Below are positions 32,400-39,904 of a stretch of 39,904 nucleotides of DNA, piece by piece. A program made the position numbers and the translations under genes. This stretch comes from Actinobacteria bacterium UBA959 (GTDB lineage: Bacteria > Actinomycetota > Actinomycetes > S36-B12 > UBA5976). The notes under the pieces are model-generated. The model made no database searches, was not told where the DNA came from, and was given only the letters and a program-made list of their open reading frames with translations. Position 1 is the stretch's first letter. Each line of letters starts with the position of its first letter. The stretch lies in the NCBI GenBank assembly GCA_002293025.1, contig DBCL01000015.1, positions 107,725 through 147,628 on the forward strand, in the 5' to 3' direction.

Positions 32400-33455
32400 A
32401 TGTCAATTCTGCTAAGACCACCACACAACATTCAGCCTCGCTGGCTGCATCCTGTTGCGTGGTGGTCTTGGGGAATTGCAGGTGCAGTTTGTGCGATGCT
32501 CACTAAAAATATTACAGTGCATCTTGCGTTGCTGATAGCAATATTTCTCGTAGTTTTGCACCGCCGTCCTGCTGCTTCTTGGTCTGGCTCTTTTAGCGCT
32601 CTAATCAGACTTGCTTTATTCATAATTAGTTTTAGGTTGATTGTGGAGATTGTTTTTGGAATTTCATTCGGAGGGACCGTCTTATTCACAATTCCATCAC
32701 TTCCTCTTCCAGATTTTTTAGCAGGGTTAAGGCTTGGGGGTCCCGTAAGCCTGGAAGGTTTGATTGCTGCCTTTGAGCATGGTTTCCAGTTAAGTGTGAT
32801 ACTTATTTGTGCTGCAGCACCAACAACGTTGGTGCCACCTTCAAGATTGCTAAAAGTCTTGCCAGCAGCAATTTATGAAACTGGAGTTGTTGCTGTCATA
32901 GCTCTTGGTTTCTTACCTGCGCTAGCCAGTGATGCTCGGCGAATTAGAACAGCGGCCCAACTTAGAGGAAGAGACATTTCGGGAATCAAAGGAAGATCTC
33001 AATTACTGCGCCCCTTGTTAGATAGTGCGTTAAATCGATCAGTGAGTTTGGCAACTTCGATGGAATCTAGAGGGTTTGGTAAATCACAAGACCTTTCATC
33101 AAAATTTAGATGGGTTAGTAACTTCATGCTGCTGTCAGGTTTAGCATTTTTATTAATTGGGTCCATCACTAGCCTGGCATCCAACTATGCCCTTATAGCA
33201 GGTTTTGAACTGGCCGCTGCATCTTTACTAATTGGTGCAGCAGTTTGGATATCAGGGAGGCGAAGAATTCGAACGTCCTACAAGAGCGATCCATGGAAAG
33301 CACCCGAGTGGGCAGTGTTAATTGTTTCTTTTGGTTCAGTGCTTGTCACGCACTCTTTCATTAACTTGTCCGCTCTGCCCATTGCCCTACTTGTCTTAAT
33401 GTCCAGTCCGGCATGGTTTTCGCCACGTGTGCCAATTGGAGTTTCCAATGATTAG
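32400..33455 (+). CDS. ecfT: ECF transporter T component (CbiQ/EcfT family)
   Basis: Transmembrane coupling subunit (351 residues, about seven to eight hydrophobic segments) of an energy-coupling factor importer. The two conserved coupling motifs with the A-R-G pattern are visible: AAQLRGRDI near residue 189 and SMESRGFGK near residue 220. These bind the ATPase grooves. The gene starts two bases after the SCO2322-like gene and overlaps the ATPase gene by eight bases. With the riboswitch upstream it is assigned to cobamide uptake. Confidence 0.88.
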   Translation: MSILLRPPHNIQPRWLHPVAWWSWGIAGAVCAMLTKNITVHLALLIAIFLVVLHRRPAASWSGSFSALIRLALFIISFRLIVEIVFGISFGGTVLFTIPSLPLPDFLAGLRLGGPVSLEGLIAAFEHGFQLSVILICAAAPTTLVPPSRLLKVLPAAIYETGVVAVIALGFLPALASDARRIRTAAQLRGRDISGIKGRSQLLRPLLDSALNRSVSLATSMESRGFGKSQDLSSKFRWVSNFMLLSGLAFLLIGSITSLASNYALIAGFELAAASLLIGAAVWISGRRRIRTSYKSDPWKAPEWAVLIVSFGSVLVTHSFINLSALPIALLVLMSSPAWFSPRVPIGVSND

Positions 33456-35058
33456 ATTTCAGAAAGTTTCCTTCCAATACAACATTGATCAGCAACCGAT
33501 AATTTTTGATTTAGACCTAGAAATTCCTAAATCACAGCTAACTGTGGTAGTAGGAAACACAGGATCAGGAAAGTCGACCTTGCTCAATCTAATTAATGGA
33601 TTAGTCCCAACACTTACTGGTGGCCTATTTAGTGGAAAAATTGAGATTGAAGGAGTAAATACGACTGGAATATTGCCACGAAATTTAGCTCATATCGTTG
33701 GAGTGGTGGCTCAAGATCCTCGGAACTCATTTGTCACAGACATGGTTGAAGATGAATTGGCATATGGGATGGAGTGTCTTGGATTTTCCAAAGCCGTAAT
33801 GCGGCAGCGAGTCGATGAGGTGTCTAACTTATTGGGTTTGGATTCAGTGTTAAGCCGGTCTTTAGACTCATTATCTGCAGGTCAACAGCAAAGAGTAGCG
33901 ATCGGCTCAGTATTGGCATGTAATCCGAAAGTTTTAGTCTTGGATGAGCCCACCAGCGCTTTGGATCCAGCAGCAGCCGAGGACGTGTTAGCCAGTTTGC
34001 AACGATTAGTTCATGATTTGGGTCTAACAATCGTAATTGCTGAACATAGACTCGAGCGAGTCTTGCAATTCGCCGACAACGTAATTTCAGTTCCTGGCAA
34101 TGGCAAACCCATCCAAATTGGCAGCCCTGCGCAGATTATGAAAACTGCAGAGATCATGTCTCCAATCGTTGAATTAGCCAACTCCTTTGGGTGGTCGCCA
34201 ATCCCACTTTCAGTCAAGGACGCCCGTGCGCACACAGCAAATCTGAGCCTAAAACTTAAAGGGTTAAATCCCCCGACGAGTGCTAAAGAAGAACTTGTAG
34301 AAGTTGCCAGTTTGCGGAACGCAAGTGCAGCCTACGGAGTTCTACAAGCCCTAAAGAATGTGTCAGTTTCAATAAATTCTGGAGAGGTGTTGGCTGTCAT
34401 TGGCCGTAACGGAGCCGGCAAAACTACCTTGCTTTCTACATTGGTGGGAACTCACCTACTAAATGATGGTCAGGTGTTGGTAAACAATCTCCAACCAAAT
34501 CAGATACCAAAATTGAACTTAGTAAAAGAGGTTGGGTTTGTGCCACAAGTGCCAGGAGATCTACTTTATGCACATAGTGTCTTGGCAGAATGTGTGCAAT
34601 CAGACTTGGATGGAAAGTTAGTAGCGGGCACGACCGAGAAATTATTAGCAAAGATAGCTCCTGGTATTGATGTTTTTCAAGATCCAAGAGATCTTTCTGA
34701 GGGCCAACGACTCCTATTGGCTTTAACTGTCGTCATGTCTTGTGCGCCTAAAGTTTTACTACTAGATGAGCCAACGCGTGGTTTGGATTATTCTGCAAAG
34801 CAAGCACTAATCAAGGCCTTAAGAGACCTCTCATTTAATGGCACTGCTGTTGTAATTGCAAGCCACGATGTCGAGCTAGTGGCACAGATTGCTAATCGAG
34901 TTTTGGTTTTAGCTAACGGCGAAGTAATAGCCACTGGAAATACCAGAGATATCTTGACAAGCTCGGTGACTTTCGCGCCTCAAGTGGCAAAGGTCCTGGC
35001 ACCTCAAACTTGGCTTACCGTTGAAGAAGTTAAAGATGCACTCAAAATTGCAGGCTAA
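33448..35058 (+). CDS. ecfA: ECF transporter double ATPase (fused A and A' domains)
   Basis: A 536-residue protein with two ABC ATPase domains that would replace separate EcfA1 and EcfA2. Domain 1 has Walker A GNTGSGKS, signature SAGQQQR and Walker B VLVLDEPTSALDP. Domain 2 has GRNGAGKT, LSEGQRL, LLLDEPTRGLD and the switch ASHDVE. A linker with QIGSPAQIMK separates them. ATG 33448 is chosen with TTGGAG just upstream; the GTG at 33427 is possible. The fusion is common for actinobacterial ECF systems. Confidence 0.9.
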   Translation: MIRFQKVSFQYNIDQQPIIFDLDLEIPKSQLTVVVGNTGSGKSTLLNLINGLVPTLTGGLFSGKIEIEGVNTTGILPRNLAHIVGVVAQDPRNSFVTDMVEDELAYGMECLGFSKAVMRQRVDEVSNLLGLDSVLSRSLDSLSAGQQQRVAIGSVLACNPKVLVLDEPTSALDPAAAEDVLASLQRLVHDLGLTIVIAEHRLERVLQFADNVISVPGNGKPIQIGSPAQIMKTAEIMSPIVELANSFGWSPIPLSVKDARAHTANLSLKLKGLNPPTSAKEELVEVASLRNASAAYGVLQALKNVSVSINSGEVLAVIGRNGAGKTTLLSTLVGTHLLNDGQVLVNNLQPNQIPKLNLVKEVGFVPQVPGDLLYAHSVLAECVQSDLDGKLVAGTTEKLLAKIAPGIDVFQDPRDLSEGQRLLLALTVVMSCAPKVLLLDEPTRGLDYSAKQALIKALRDLSFNGTAVVIASHDVELVAQIANRVLVLANGEVIATGNTRDILTSSVTFAPQVAKVLAPQTWLTVEEVKDALKIAG

Positions 35059-35854
35059 CAACATTGGTTTACGCAGCAGCTTAATTCTGCTTTTAACCAC
35101 TGCGATCGGACTAACAGCTTTTTGCTGGCCACTATTGCTATCGGCTGACTCTCAATTGAGCAAAACAACTGCACCGATTCTCACTGCGTTGATAATCCCG
35201 TTGGCTTTGTTGGTAGTTTTCACTGATTTAGCTGATGGCATGTTGAATAGCAAAGCAGTTGCACTACTTGGACTGATGGCTTCCTTAATAGCAGCTGCCA
35301 GATTGTTTGGCACACACTCATTTGGGGTAGAGCCAATGTGGGCACTGATAATCATCTCGGGCCGAGCGATTGGTCCAAGTTTTGGCTTTAGTGTTGGCAG
35401 TCTTGGAATGGCCAGTTCGGCATTGATTACCGGAGGCATTGGGCCATGGCTGCCTTTCCAAATGTTGGCTGCAGGGTGGATTGGATTGCTGTCAGGGCTA
35501 ATTCCGTTTCCAAAAGGTAGGGCCGAAGTTCCCTTGTTAGCTCTCTTTGGTGCTTTCAGCGGAATCTTTGTTGGACTCTTGCTCAACATGTGGTTTTGGC
35601 CAACGGCTATTGGCTCAGACACCTCAATCTCATTTGAACAAGGTGCGCCCTTTATCCAAAATATTTCAAGACTATTGGCTTTCACTATGGCCACAAGTTT
35701 GGCGTTTGACTTACCCAGAGCAATAATTACCGCACTGATCATCAGTACTGTTGGTGCTGGCATGCTTCGGGCCCTTAGAAGAGCTGCTCGGACAGCCATA
35801 TTTGTTACGGAGGTTCAGTGGCAAACACAAACCTCAGCCAAATCATTGAGTTAA
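35036..35854 (+). CDS. ECF transporter S component, predicted cobamide-specific
   Basis: Integral membrane protein (272 residues, about six hydrophobic segments). GRAIGPSFGFSVGSLGMASSALITGGIGPWLPFQMLAAGWIGLLSG, quoted in parts as GFSVGSLGMASSA and GPWLPFQMLAAGW, is the conserved region of the S-component (ECF-type) class that gives substrate specificity. Its gene starts inside the ATPase gene (ATG 35036; ATPase stop 35056-35058). The B12 riboswitch upstream makes a cobamide or precursor the predicted substrate. The likeness to a characterised B12 S component cannot be tested here. Confidence 0.8.
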   Translation: MHSKLQANNIGLRSSLILLLTTAIGLTAFCWPLLLSADSQLSKTTAPILTALIIPLALLVVFTDLADGMLNSKAVALLGLMASLIAAARLFGTHSFGVEPMWALIIISGRAIGPSFGFSVGSLGMASSALITGGIGPWLPFQMLAAGWIGLLSGLIPFPKGRAEVPLLALFGAFSGIFVGLLLNMWFWPTAIGSDTSISFEQGAPFIQNISRLLAFTMATSLAFDLPRAIITALIISTVGAGMLRALRRAARTAIFVTEVQWQTQTSAKSLS

Positions 35855-36579
35855 CAGACACGTTTGAGTTGCCTGATACCAACTTGCGAAGAATAGTTAA
35901 GACAAAACTACAATCAGACTTGAGTTCTATTGCTCAGATAATTCCAGATCTTGCAGCTTGGAAGTGTGAAGTCAACAGTCCACTGCTGTTAACTTCAGTA
36001 TCCACCAAAATAATAGAAGTTAGTGCTACTAACAACAGAATTGAATTAAACCTAATCCCATCTCCAAATCATGATGTGGTTGCATTTGCGTTTGGAGACG
36101 ATTTAACTAATGTGGAACTGCTACTTGCAAAATTCATCACCAGTTCCGACTTAACAAAGTTACTGGGATTTGAAGCAGTCGACGACGCAAGTTGGAATTC
36201 AAATGTGACTGAATTGATGGTACTCAATCGCAAAATTCGCGCCAATGAATTATTGAAGTTTCTGGAAGAAGTGGAATTACTTGAACTGCTAAACCTTATG
36301 CGACAAATTGCTCATCTCATCTCAAACAAAGTTCCGGTGATAGTTGATGGCAGTCGTGCACTTTTGGCTGCCAACGCGTTGGCCGAGATAAATGCCAGTG
36401 CCAGGTCTTGGGTGCTGGTAGCAGATCAGCCGAGATCCCCAGTTGGTATAGCGCTGGTCAAAGCAGCAAATTGGAGTCTGGTGTCAGTTAACGGGGTTTC
36501 TATCGGAGATGGCATGTCGGCAATCGCCGCAATTTCACTTCTTAAGAATGCTGCGATTCGGCTGAAATCGTTAAATTAG
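35818..36579 (+). CDS. Reduced CobT-like (nicotinate-nucleotide:DMB phosphoribosyltransferase family) protein
   Basis: A 253-residue protein whose C-terminal half follows CobT closely: VPVIVDGSRALLAANALAE, then VADQPRSPVGIALVKA and NGVSIGDGMSAIAAISLL. CobT normally has about 350 residues. Here roughly 100 residues of the central part, including the GE-G-NTT substrate motif, are missing. The catalytic Glu of the GEG(S/T)GAA motif is Asp231. The N-terminus keeps the shape of the CobT start (ELPD...LAAW). It may be a remodelled lower-ligand enzyme or a binding protein rather than a working CobT. GTG 35818 follows GGAGG (35809-35813) and overlaps the S-component gene, so it belongs to the B12 operon. 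Confidence 0.65.
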   Translation: MANTNLSQIIELTDTFELPDTNLRRIVKTKLQSDLSSIAQIIPDLAAWKCEVNSPLLLTSVSTKIIEVSATNNRIELNLIPSPNHDVVAFAFGDDLTNVELLLAKFITSSDLTKLLGFEAVDDASWNSNVTELMVLNRKIRANELLKFLEEVELLELLNLMRQIAHLISNKVPVIVDGSRALLAANALAEINASARSWVLVADQPRSPVGIALVKAANWSLVSVNGVSIGDGMSAIAAISLLKNAAIRLKSLN

Positions 36580-36611
36580 ACCTAATCTCAAACCTGGTTT
36601 AGGCTTGGCAG

Positions 36612-38090
36612 ATGACAAAAACAACTTTGAGATTTATGGATTCCAAACTATCTGCGGGTGCCACAGACGTTCTAGTAATTGGCGTTACCCAGCAAAACGG
36701 CAAGCTAGCCATCTTGGCTAGTTCTTTCACTCCAGCTCAAGATAAAAAAATCAGCGACGCTCTTCTAGCGGTGGGAGCAACCGGGAAACCTGGAGAGTTA
36801 ACCCGCATTCCAAGTAATGGCTTAGTCAAGTCTGAGTCAATCTTGGCCGTAGGTTTGAAGGAAGATGCCAACACTGAGACTATTCGCCAAAGCGCTGGAA
36901 CAGCAATTAGAACTTTGGCTGGAACTAAGAAAGTTTCCATTCAACTACGAGATATGAATTCACAAGATGCTGCTGCCACCGCAGAGGGAGCATTAATAGC
37001 CGCGTATGGATTTCATTCATTCCGATATTCAAGTTTGGCTGAACAGAAGTTACCACCAACAGCCATAAGTGTTTTGAGTAAGCATGCAACCCGCACCATG
37101 GCCTCAGAGATTTCAACAGTTGTTGGCGCAATTCATTTTGCTCGAGATCTCGGTAATACTCCCCCAGGACACTTGCCTCCTGCAGAATTTGTAAACCAGG
37201 CGAAAAAGGCAATTGCATCTGCTCCGATAACCGCAACTGTGTGGGATGAAAAGAAACTAGTTTCTGAAAAATTCGGTGGCATTATTGGAGTTGGGCAAGG
37301 GTCATCAAGGCCACCAAGATTGTTAAAACTGGAGTACAAGCCTCGTGGTGCTAAGAAGCATTTAGCTCTTATAGGTAAGGGAATCACCTTTGATACTGGT
37401 GGCATTTCTTTAAAGCCTGGTTTAAACATGCATGACATGAAATTCGATATGAGTGGTGCGGGTGCAGTTGTAGCAGCAATAAAAGCAATTGCTGAACTTA
37501 AACTTAATGTTCGAGTGACAGCCTGGGCTGCACTGGCTGAAAATATGCCTGGTGGAAATGCCACTAGACCAGGTGATGTCTTGAGAATCTATGGCGGTAA
37601 AACTGTTGAGGTTTTAAATACTGATGCAGAAGGAAGACTTGTATTAGCAGATACCTTAGTTAAGGCATCTGAAGAAAAACCTGATTACATAGTTGATCTA
37701 GCGACATTAACGGGCGCACAAGTTATGGGTATGGGACTTAGAACTGCAGGAATCATGGGCAATAACGATGAATTCCGCAGTTTTGTGCATCATTCTGCTG
37801 AAGCTACCGGGGAAGATATGTGGCCCATGCCGCTTCCAGAATTTCTTCGAGCTGAGATAAATTCTCCAGTTGCTGATCTTGCCAATATTGGGTCTGGCAA
37901 AGGCGCGGGCATGCAGTTGGCAGCCGTGTTTTTGAGGGAGTTTGTTCCAGCCGAGATCCCTTGGGCTCACTTAGATATTGCCGGACCCGCCTACAACCAA
38001 GGAAGTGCTTATGGCTACAACGTGGTTGGTTCCACTGGATTTGGCATAAGAACCTTGGTAGAGGTCGCAAAGCGAGTATCTGTCAGTTAA
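36612..38090 (+). CDS. pepA: Leucyl aminopeptidase (M17)
   Basis: Cytosolic dizinc aminopeptidase of 492 residues. The M17 signature NTDAEGRLVLADTL holds metal ligands, and the catalytic region GKGITFDTGGISLKP supplies the Lys and Asp ligands. DMKFDMSGAGAVVAAI and MPLPEFLRAEINSPVADLAN complete the family picture. It releases N-terminal amino acids from peptides, fitting a scavenging life style. TAGGCT (36600-36605) is exactly six bases before the ATG and TTAGAC (36576-36581) is 18 bases further up, so the mRNA may be leaderless. Confidence 0.94.
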   Translation: MTKTTLRFMDSKLSAGATDVLVIGVTQQNGKLAILASSFTPAQDKKISDALLAVGATGKPGELTRIPSNGLVKSESILAVGLKEDANTETIRQSAGTAIRTLAGTKKVSIQLRDMNSQDAAATAEGALIAAYGFHSFRYSSLAEQKLPPTAISVLSKHATRTMASEISTVVGAIHFARDLGNTPPGHLPPAEFVNQAKKAIASAPITATVWDEKKLVSEKFGGIIGVGQGSSRPPRLLKLEYKPRGAKKHLALIGKGITFDTGGISLKPGLNMHDMKFDMSGAGAVVAAIKAIAELKLNVRVTAWAALAENMPGGNATRPGDVLRIYGGKTVEVLNTDAEGRLVLADTLVKASEEKPDYIVDLATLTGAQVMGMGLRTAGIMGNNDEFRSFVHHSAEATGEDMWPMPLPEFLRAEINSPVADLANIGSGKGAGMQLAAVFLREFVPAEIPWAHLDIAGPAYNQGSAYGYNVVGSTGFGIRTLVEVAKRVSVS

Positions 38091-38191
38091 GTGACCAAGC
38101 CAACACAAGTTCTTTTCAAGACCGCTACTCCCTGGTTTAATCAAACCTGCGAGAATTGGCTCCTTGAACTTTAATACTGGAAGGCATTTTG

Positions 38192-39568
38192 GTGACCGAC
38201 TTATTTGATGTAGTAATCCTTGGCGGTGGCTCAGGTGGATATGCCTGTGCCTTACGAGCAAGTCAACTTGGCCTTAAAGTTGCTTTAATTGAAAAAGACA
38301 AACTTGGTGGGACTTGCTTGCATAGAGGATGTATCCCAACTAAGGCGCTGTTGCACGCTGGCGAAGTTGCGCACACAGTTAGACATTCAAAAGAATTTGG
38401 CATCAACTCAAGCTTTGAGTCAGTAGATATGCCTGCCGTCAACACCTATAAAAATGCAGTTGTGTCTAGGCTCTACAAAGGGCTGCAGGGATTAGTTAAG
38501 CATCGAGGAGTTACTTATTTTGAAGGTACTGGCAAGCTCATTAGTAAGGACACCATCGAAGTCAATGGTCAAAAGATTCAGGGAAAGAACATCGTTTTGG
38601 CAACAGGTTCTTATTCAAAATCCTTGCCTGGCCTAAATGTTGATGGTGTCAAGGTCCTATCTTCCGAGCATGCACTTGAATTGAATTCAGTTCCTGCAAA
38701 AGTGGTGATTTTGGGTGGTGGTGTAATCGGCGTTGAGTTCGCTGCCGCTTGGAATTCACTTGGAAGTGAAGTGACAATTGTTGAGGGATTACCTAATTTA
38801 ATACCTGCTGAAGACATAGATATGTCTAAGGGGCTCGAAAAAGCCTTTCGTAAATTAGGAATTAAGTTTTTAACTTCTGTTCGATTTAAATCTGTGGATA
38901 CGTCTGGTGCTGGTGTCAAGGTGCTGCTTGAAGATGGAACCAAACTGGATGCGGACCTCTTGTTGGTAGCTGTTGGTCGCGGTCCAACTTCTCGAGGAAT
39001 GGGATATGAGGAAGTTGGAATAACTTACGCAGGCGAACACATTGCTGTTGATGAATTCTGCCGCACTAACCTTCAGAATGTATTTGCAGTTGGAGATCTA
39101 ATTCCGGGACCGCAGTTAGCTCATGTTGGTTTTCAAGAAGGTATTTTGGTAGCAGAATTCATTCAAGGACTAAAGCCTCGGCCAATAGACTATTTGGGAG
39201 TTCCTCGAGTTACTTACTGTGAACCAGAAGTAGCATCTATGGGTTTAACAGAAGGTCAGGCTGCTGCAAAATACGGTGCAGAGAACATTTCTGTGGTCAA
39301 ATATGACTTAGCTGGAAATGGTAAAACACAGATCCTAAAATCAGCCGGACTAATCAAACTTATTCGTGAAAACGGTGGCCCAGTGGTTGGCCTACATATG
39401 GTTGGCAGTCGTGCTGGGGAAATGATCGCTGAGGCCCAATTAATCTATAACTGGGAAGCCATGCCTGAAGATGTAGCACCTCTGCTACATGCCCACCCAA
39501 CTGTTTCAGAGGCTATGGGCGAAGCCCACCTAGCTTTAGCAGGCAAGCCTCTACACGCTCACGATTAA
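38192..39568 (+). CDS. lpdA: Dihydrolipoyl dehydrogenase (E3)
   Basis: FAD enzyme (458 residues) that reoxidises lipoyl groups of pyruvate and 2-oxoglutarate dehydrogenase. It has the FAD motif ILGGGSGGYACALRA, the redox disulfide GGTCLHRGC (Cys42, Cys47), the NAD motif VILGGGVIGVEFAAAW, and the dimer-interface active site HAHPTVSEAM with His and Glu. GTG 38192 follows GGAAGG (38179-38184) by seven bases; the TTG just before it is rejected. The lipoyl E2 gene follows, so the two are likely co-expressed. Confidence 0.95.
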   Translation: MTDLFDVVILGGGSGGYACALRASQLGLKVALIEKDKLGGTCLHRGCIPTKALLHAGEVAHTVRHSKEFGINSSFESVDMPAVNTYKNAVVSRLYKGLQGLVKHRGVTYFEGTGKLISKDTIEVNGQKIQGKNIVLATGSYSKSLPGLNVDGVKVLSSEHALELNSVPAKVVILGGGVIGVEFAAAWNSLGSEVTIVEGLPNLIPAEDIDMSKGLEKAFRKLGIKFLTSVRFKSVDTSGAGVKVLLEDGTKLDADLLLVAVGRGPTSRGMGYEEVGITYAGEHIAVDEFCRTNLQNVFAVGDLIPGPQLAHVGFQEGILVAEFIQGLKPRPIDYLGVPRVTYCEPEVASMGLTEGQAAAKYGAENISVVKYDLAGNGKTQILKSAGLIKLIRENGGPVVGLHMVGSRAGEMIAEAQLIYNWEAMPEDVAPLLHAHPTVSEAMGEAHLALAGKPLHAHD

Positions 39569-39581
39569 CTATTAGAGTTAG

Positions 39582-39598
39582 CCCGCTCACAAGGCGGG
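39582..39598 (+). terminator. Short stem-loop between lpdA and the E2 gene
   Basis: CCCGC (39582-39586) pairs with GCGGG (39594-39598) over a seven-base loop. No U-tract follows, so a strong stop is not expected. It may tune the lpdA/E2 ratio. Confidence 0.35.
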
Positions 39599-39616
39599 TC
39601 TGAAGGGAAAAGAAAA

Positions 39617-39904
39617 ATGTCACAACGCGTGGATATGCCAGCTTTAGGTGAATCAGTCACAGAAGGCACAGTTACTCGATGGCTGAAAAATGTGGGCGAC
39701 AATGTTGCCGCTGATGAACCTTTGTTGGAAGTCTCGACTGACAAGGTAGACACCGAGATCCCTTCGCCAATTGCTGGAGTTTTACTTGAAATCTTGGCAC
39801 CAACCGATGCTGTTGTTGAAGTTGGCGGCGGGCTAGCACTTATTGGTGCCGCTACTAGTGGAGCATCTGCTCCAACTGCCTCAGCACCTACACCTGCACC
39901 TGTT
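39617..39904 (+). CDS. sucB: 2-oxo acid dehydrogenase E2 component, partial (lipoyl domain)
   Basis: The first 96 residues of a dihydrolipoamide acyltransferase; the gene runs past the window end. The lipoyl domain has MPALGESVTEGTVTRWLK and the lipoylated Lys43 in STDKVDTE. An Ala/Pro/Thr linker (GASAPTASAPTPAP) follows. In Actinobacteria one such E2 (mycobacterial DlaT, Rv2215, or SucB) can serve both pyruvate and 2-oxoglutarate complexes, so the exact complex is not fixed here. The ATG is preceded by AAGGGAAAAG (39603 on). Confidence 0.9.
   Translation, partial: MSQRVDMPALGESVTEGTVTRWLKNVGDNVAADEPLLEVSTDKVDTEIPSPIAGVLLEILAPTDAVVEVGGGLALIGAATSGASAPTASAPTPAPV

Noticed and set aside
35152..35799. 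215-codon minus-strand reading frame
   Set aside because: It is antisense to the S-component gene, which has clear membrane segments and operon context; no start signal or known motif is seen on the minus strand.

Overview
The window is a gene-dense, low-GC (about 40-45% by eye) stretch of an actinobacterial chromosome. Several markers are typical of Actinobacteria: a qcrCAB-ctaE / ctaCDF aa3-bcc respiratory gene set with a diheme QcrC, a three-helix Rieske subunit and the actinobacterial subunit IV CtaF; a SAM-IV riboswitch; an AdoK-type adenosine kinase; DUF3043; an SCO2322-family protein; and short leaderless promoters. From memory, the order DnaQ-like exonuclease - trpD - ctaE - qcrC - qcrA - qcrB ... 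ctaF - ctaD - ctaC - adoK - erpA - glycerate kinase - DUF3043 ... pepA ... E2 follows the Mycobacterium tuberculosis Rv2191-Rv2215 block. Low GC, overlapping genes, and reliance on uptake of glycerol, amino acids and cobalamin suit a streamlined freshwater planktonic lineage such as acI/Nanopelagicales. That placement is an inference. No tRNA, rRNA, insertion sequence, prophage or CRISPR array was seen.

Layout. (1) 1-8579: a complete glycerol utilisation locus, with glpK (partial, minus strand) divergent from glpSTPQUV (ABC glycerol importer) and glpD. Strong stem-loops without U-tracts flank the binding-protein gene glpV on both sides. (2) 8572-10478: a minus-strand operon of zinc-ribbon protein, ribokinase and SDR oxidoreductase. 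(3) 10529-12616: DnaQ-like exonuclease, trpD and a degenerate receiver protein. (4) 12776-16949: ctaE-qcrCAB. (5) 16994-18316: a UMF1-type MFS protein. (6) 18321-21026: a SAM-IV riboswitch followed by a polar-amino-acid-type ABC importer, with a 20-bp hairpin inside the start of the permease ORF. (7) 21106-24408: two tandem Fe-S PD-(D/E)XK (AddB/Cas4-like) proteins and an EcsC-like protein. (8) 24389-29858, minus strand: ctaF, ctaD, ctaC, adoK, erpA, glycerate kinase. (9) 29884-31429: DUF3043 protein and aldo/keto reductase. (10) 31500-36579: a cobalamin riboswitch with terminator controlling an ECF vitamin transporter, an SCO2322-family surface protein and a shrunken CobT-like protein. (11) 36612-39904: pepA, lpdA and the start of the E2 gene.

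How it fits together. Glycerol imported by GlpSTPQUV is phosphorylated by GlpK and oxidised by GlpD, feeding electrons into the quinone pool. The QcrCAB-CtaCDEF supercomplex oxidises that pool, and LpdA/E2 link carbon to the TCA cycle. Two metabolite-sensing RNAs (SAM, cobalamin) control two uptake systems, which suggests that methionine/sulfur and B12 are scavenged. The most interesting items are the SAM-IV-controlled importer of undetermined substrate, the CobT remnant in a B12-uptake operon, the three-domain Fe-S nuclease pair with one apparently dead domain, the half-degenerate GlpS/GlpT ATPase pair, and the repeated use of large intercistronic hairpins around binding-protein genes.
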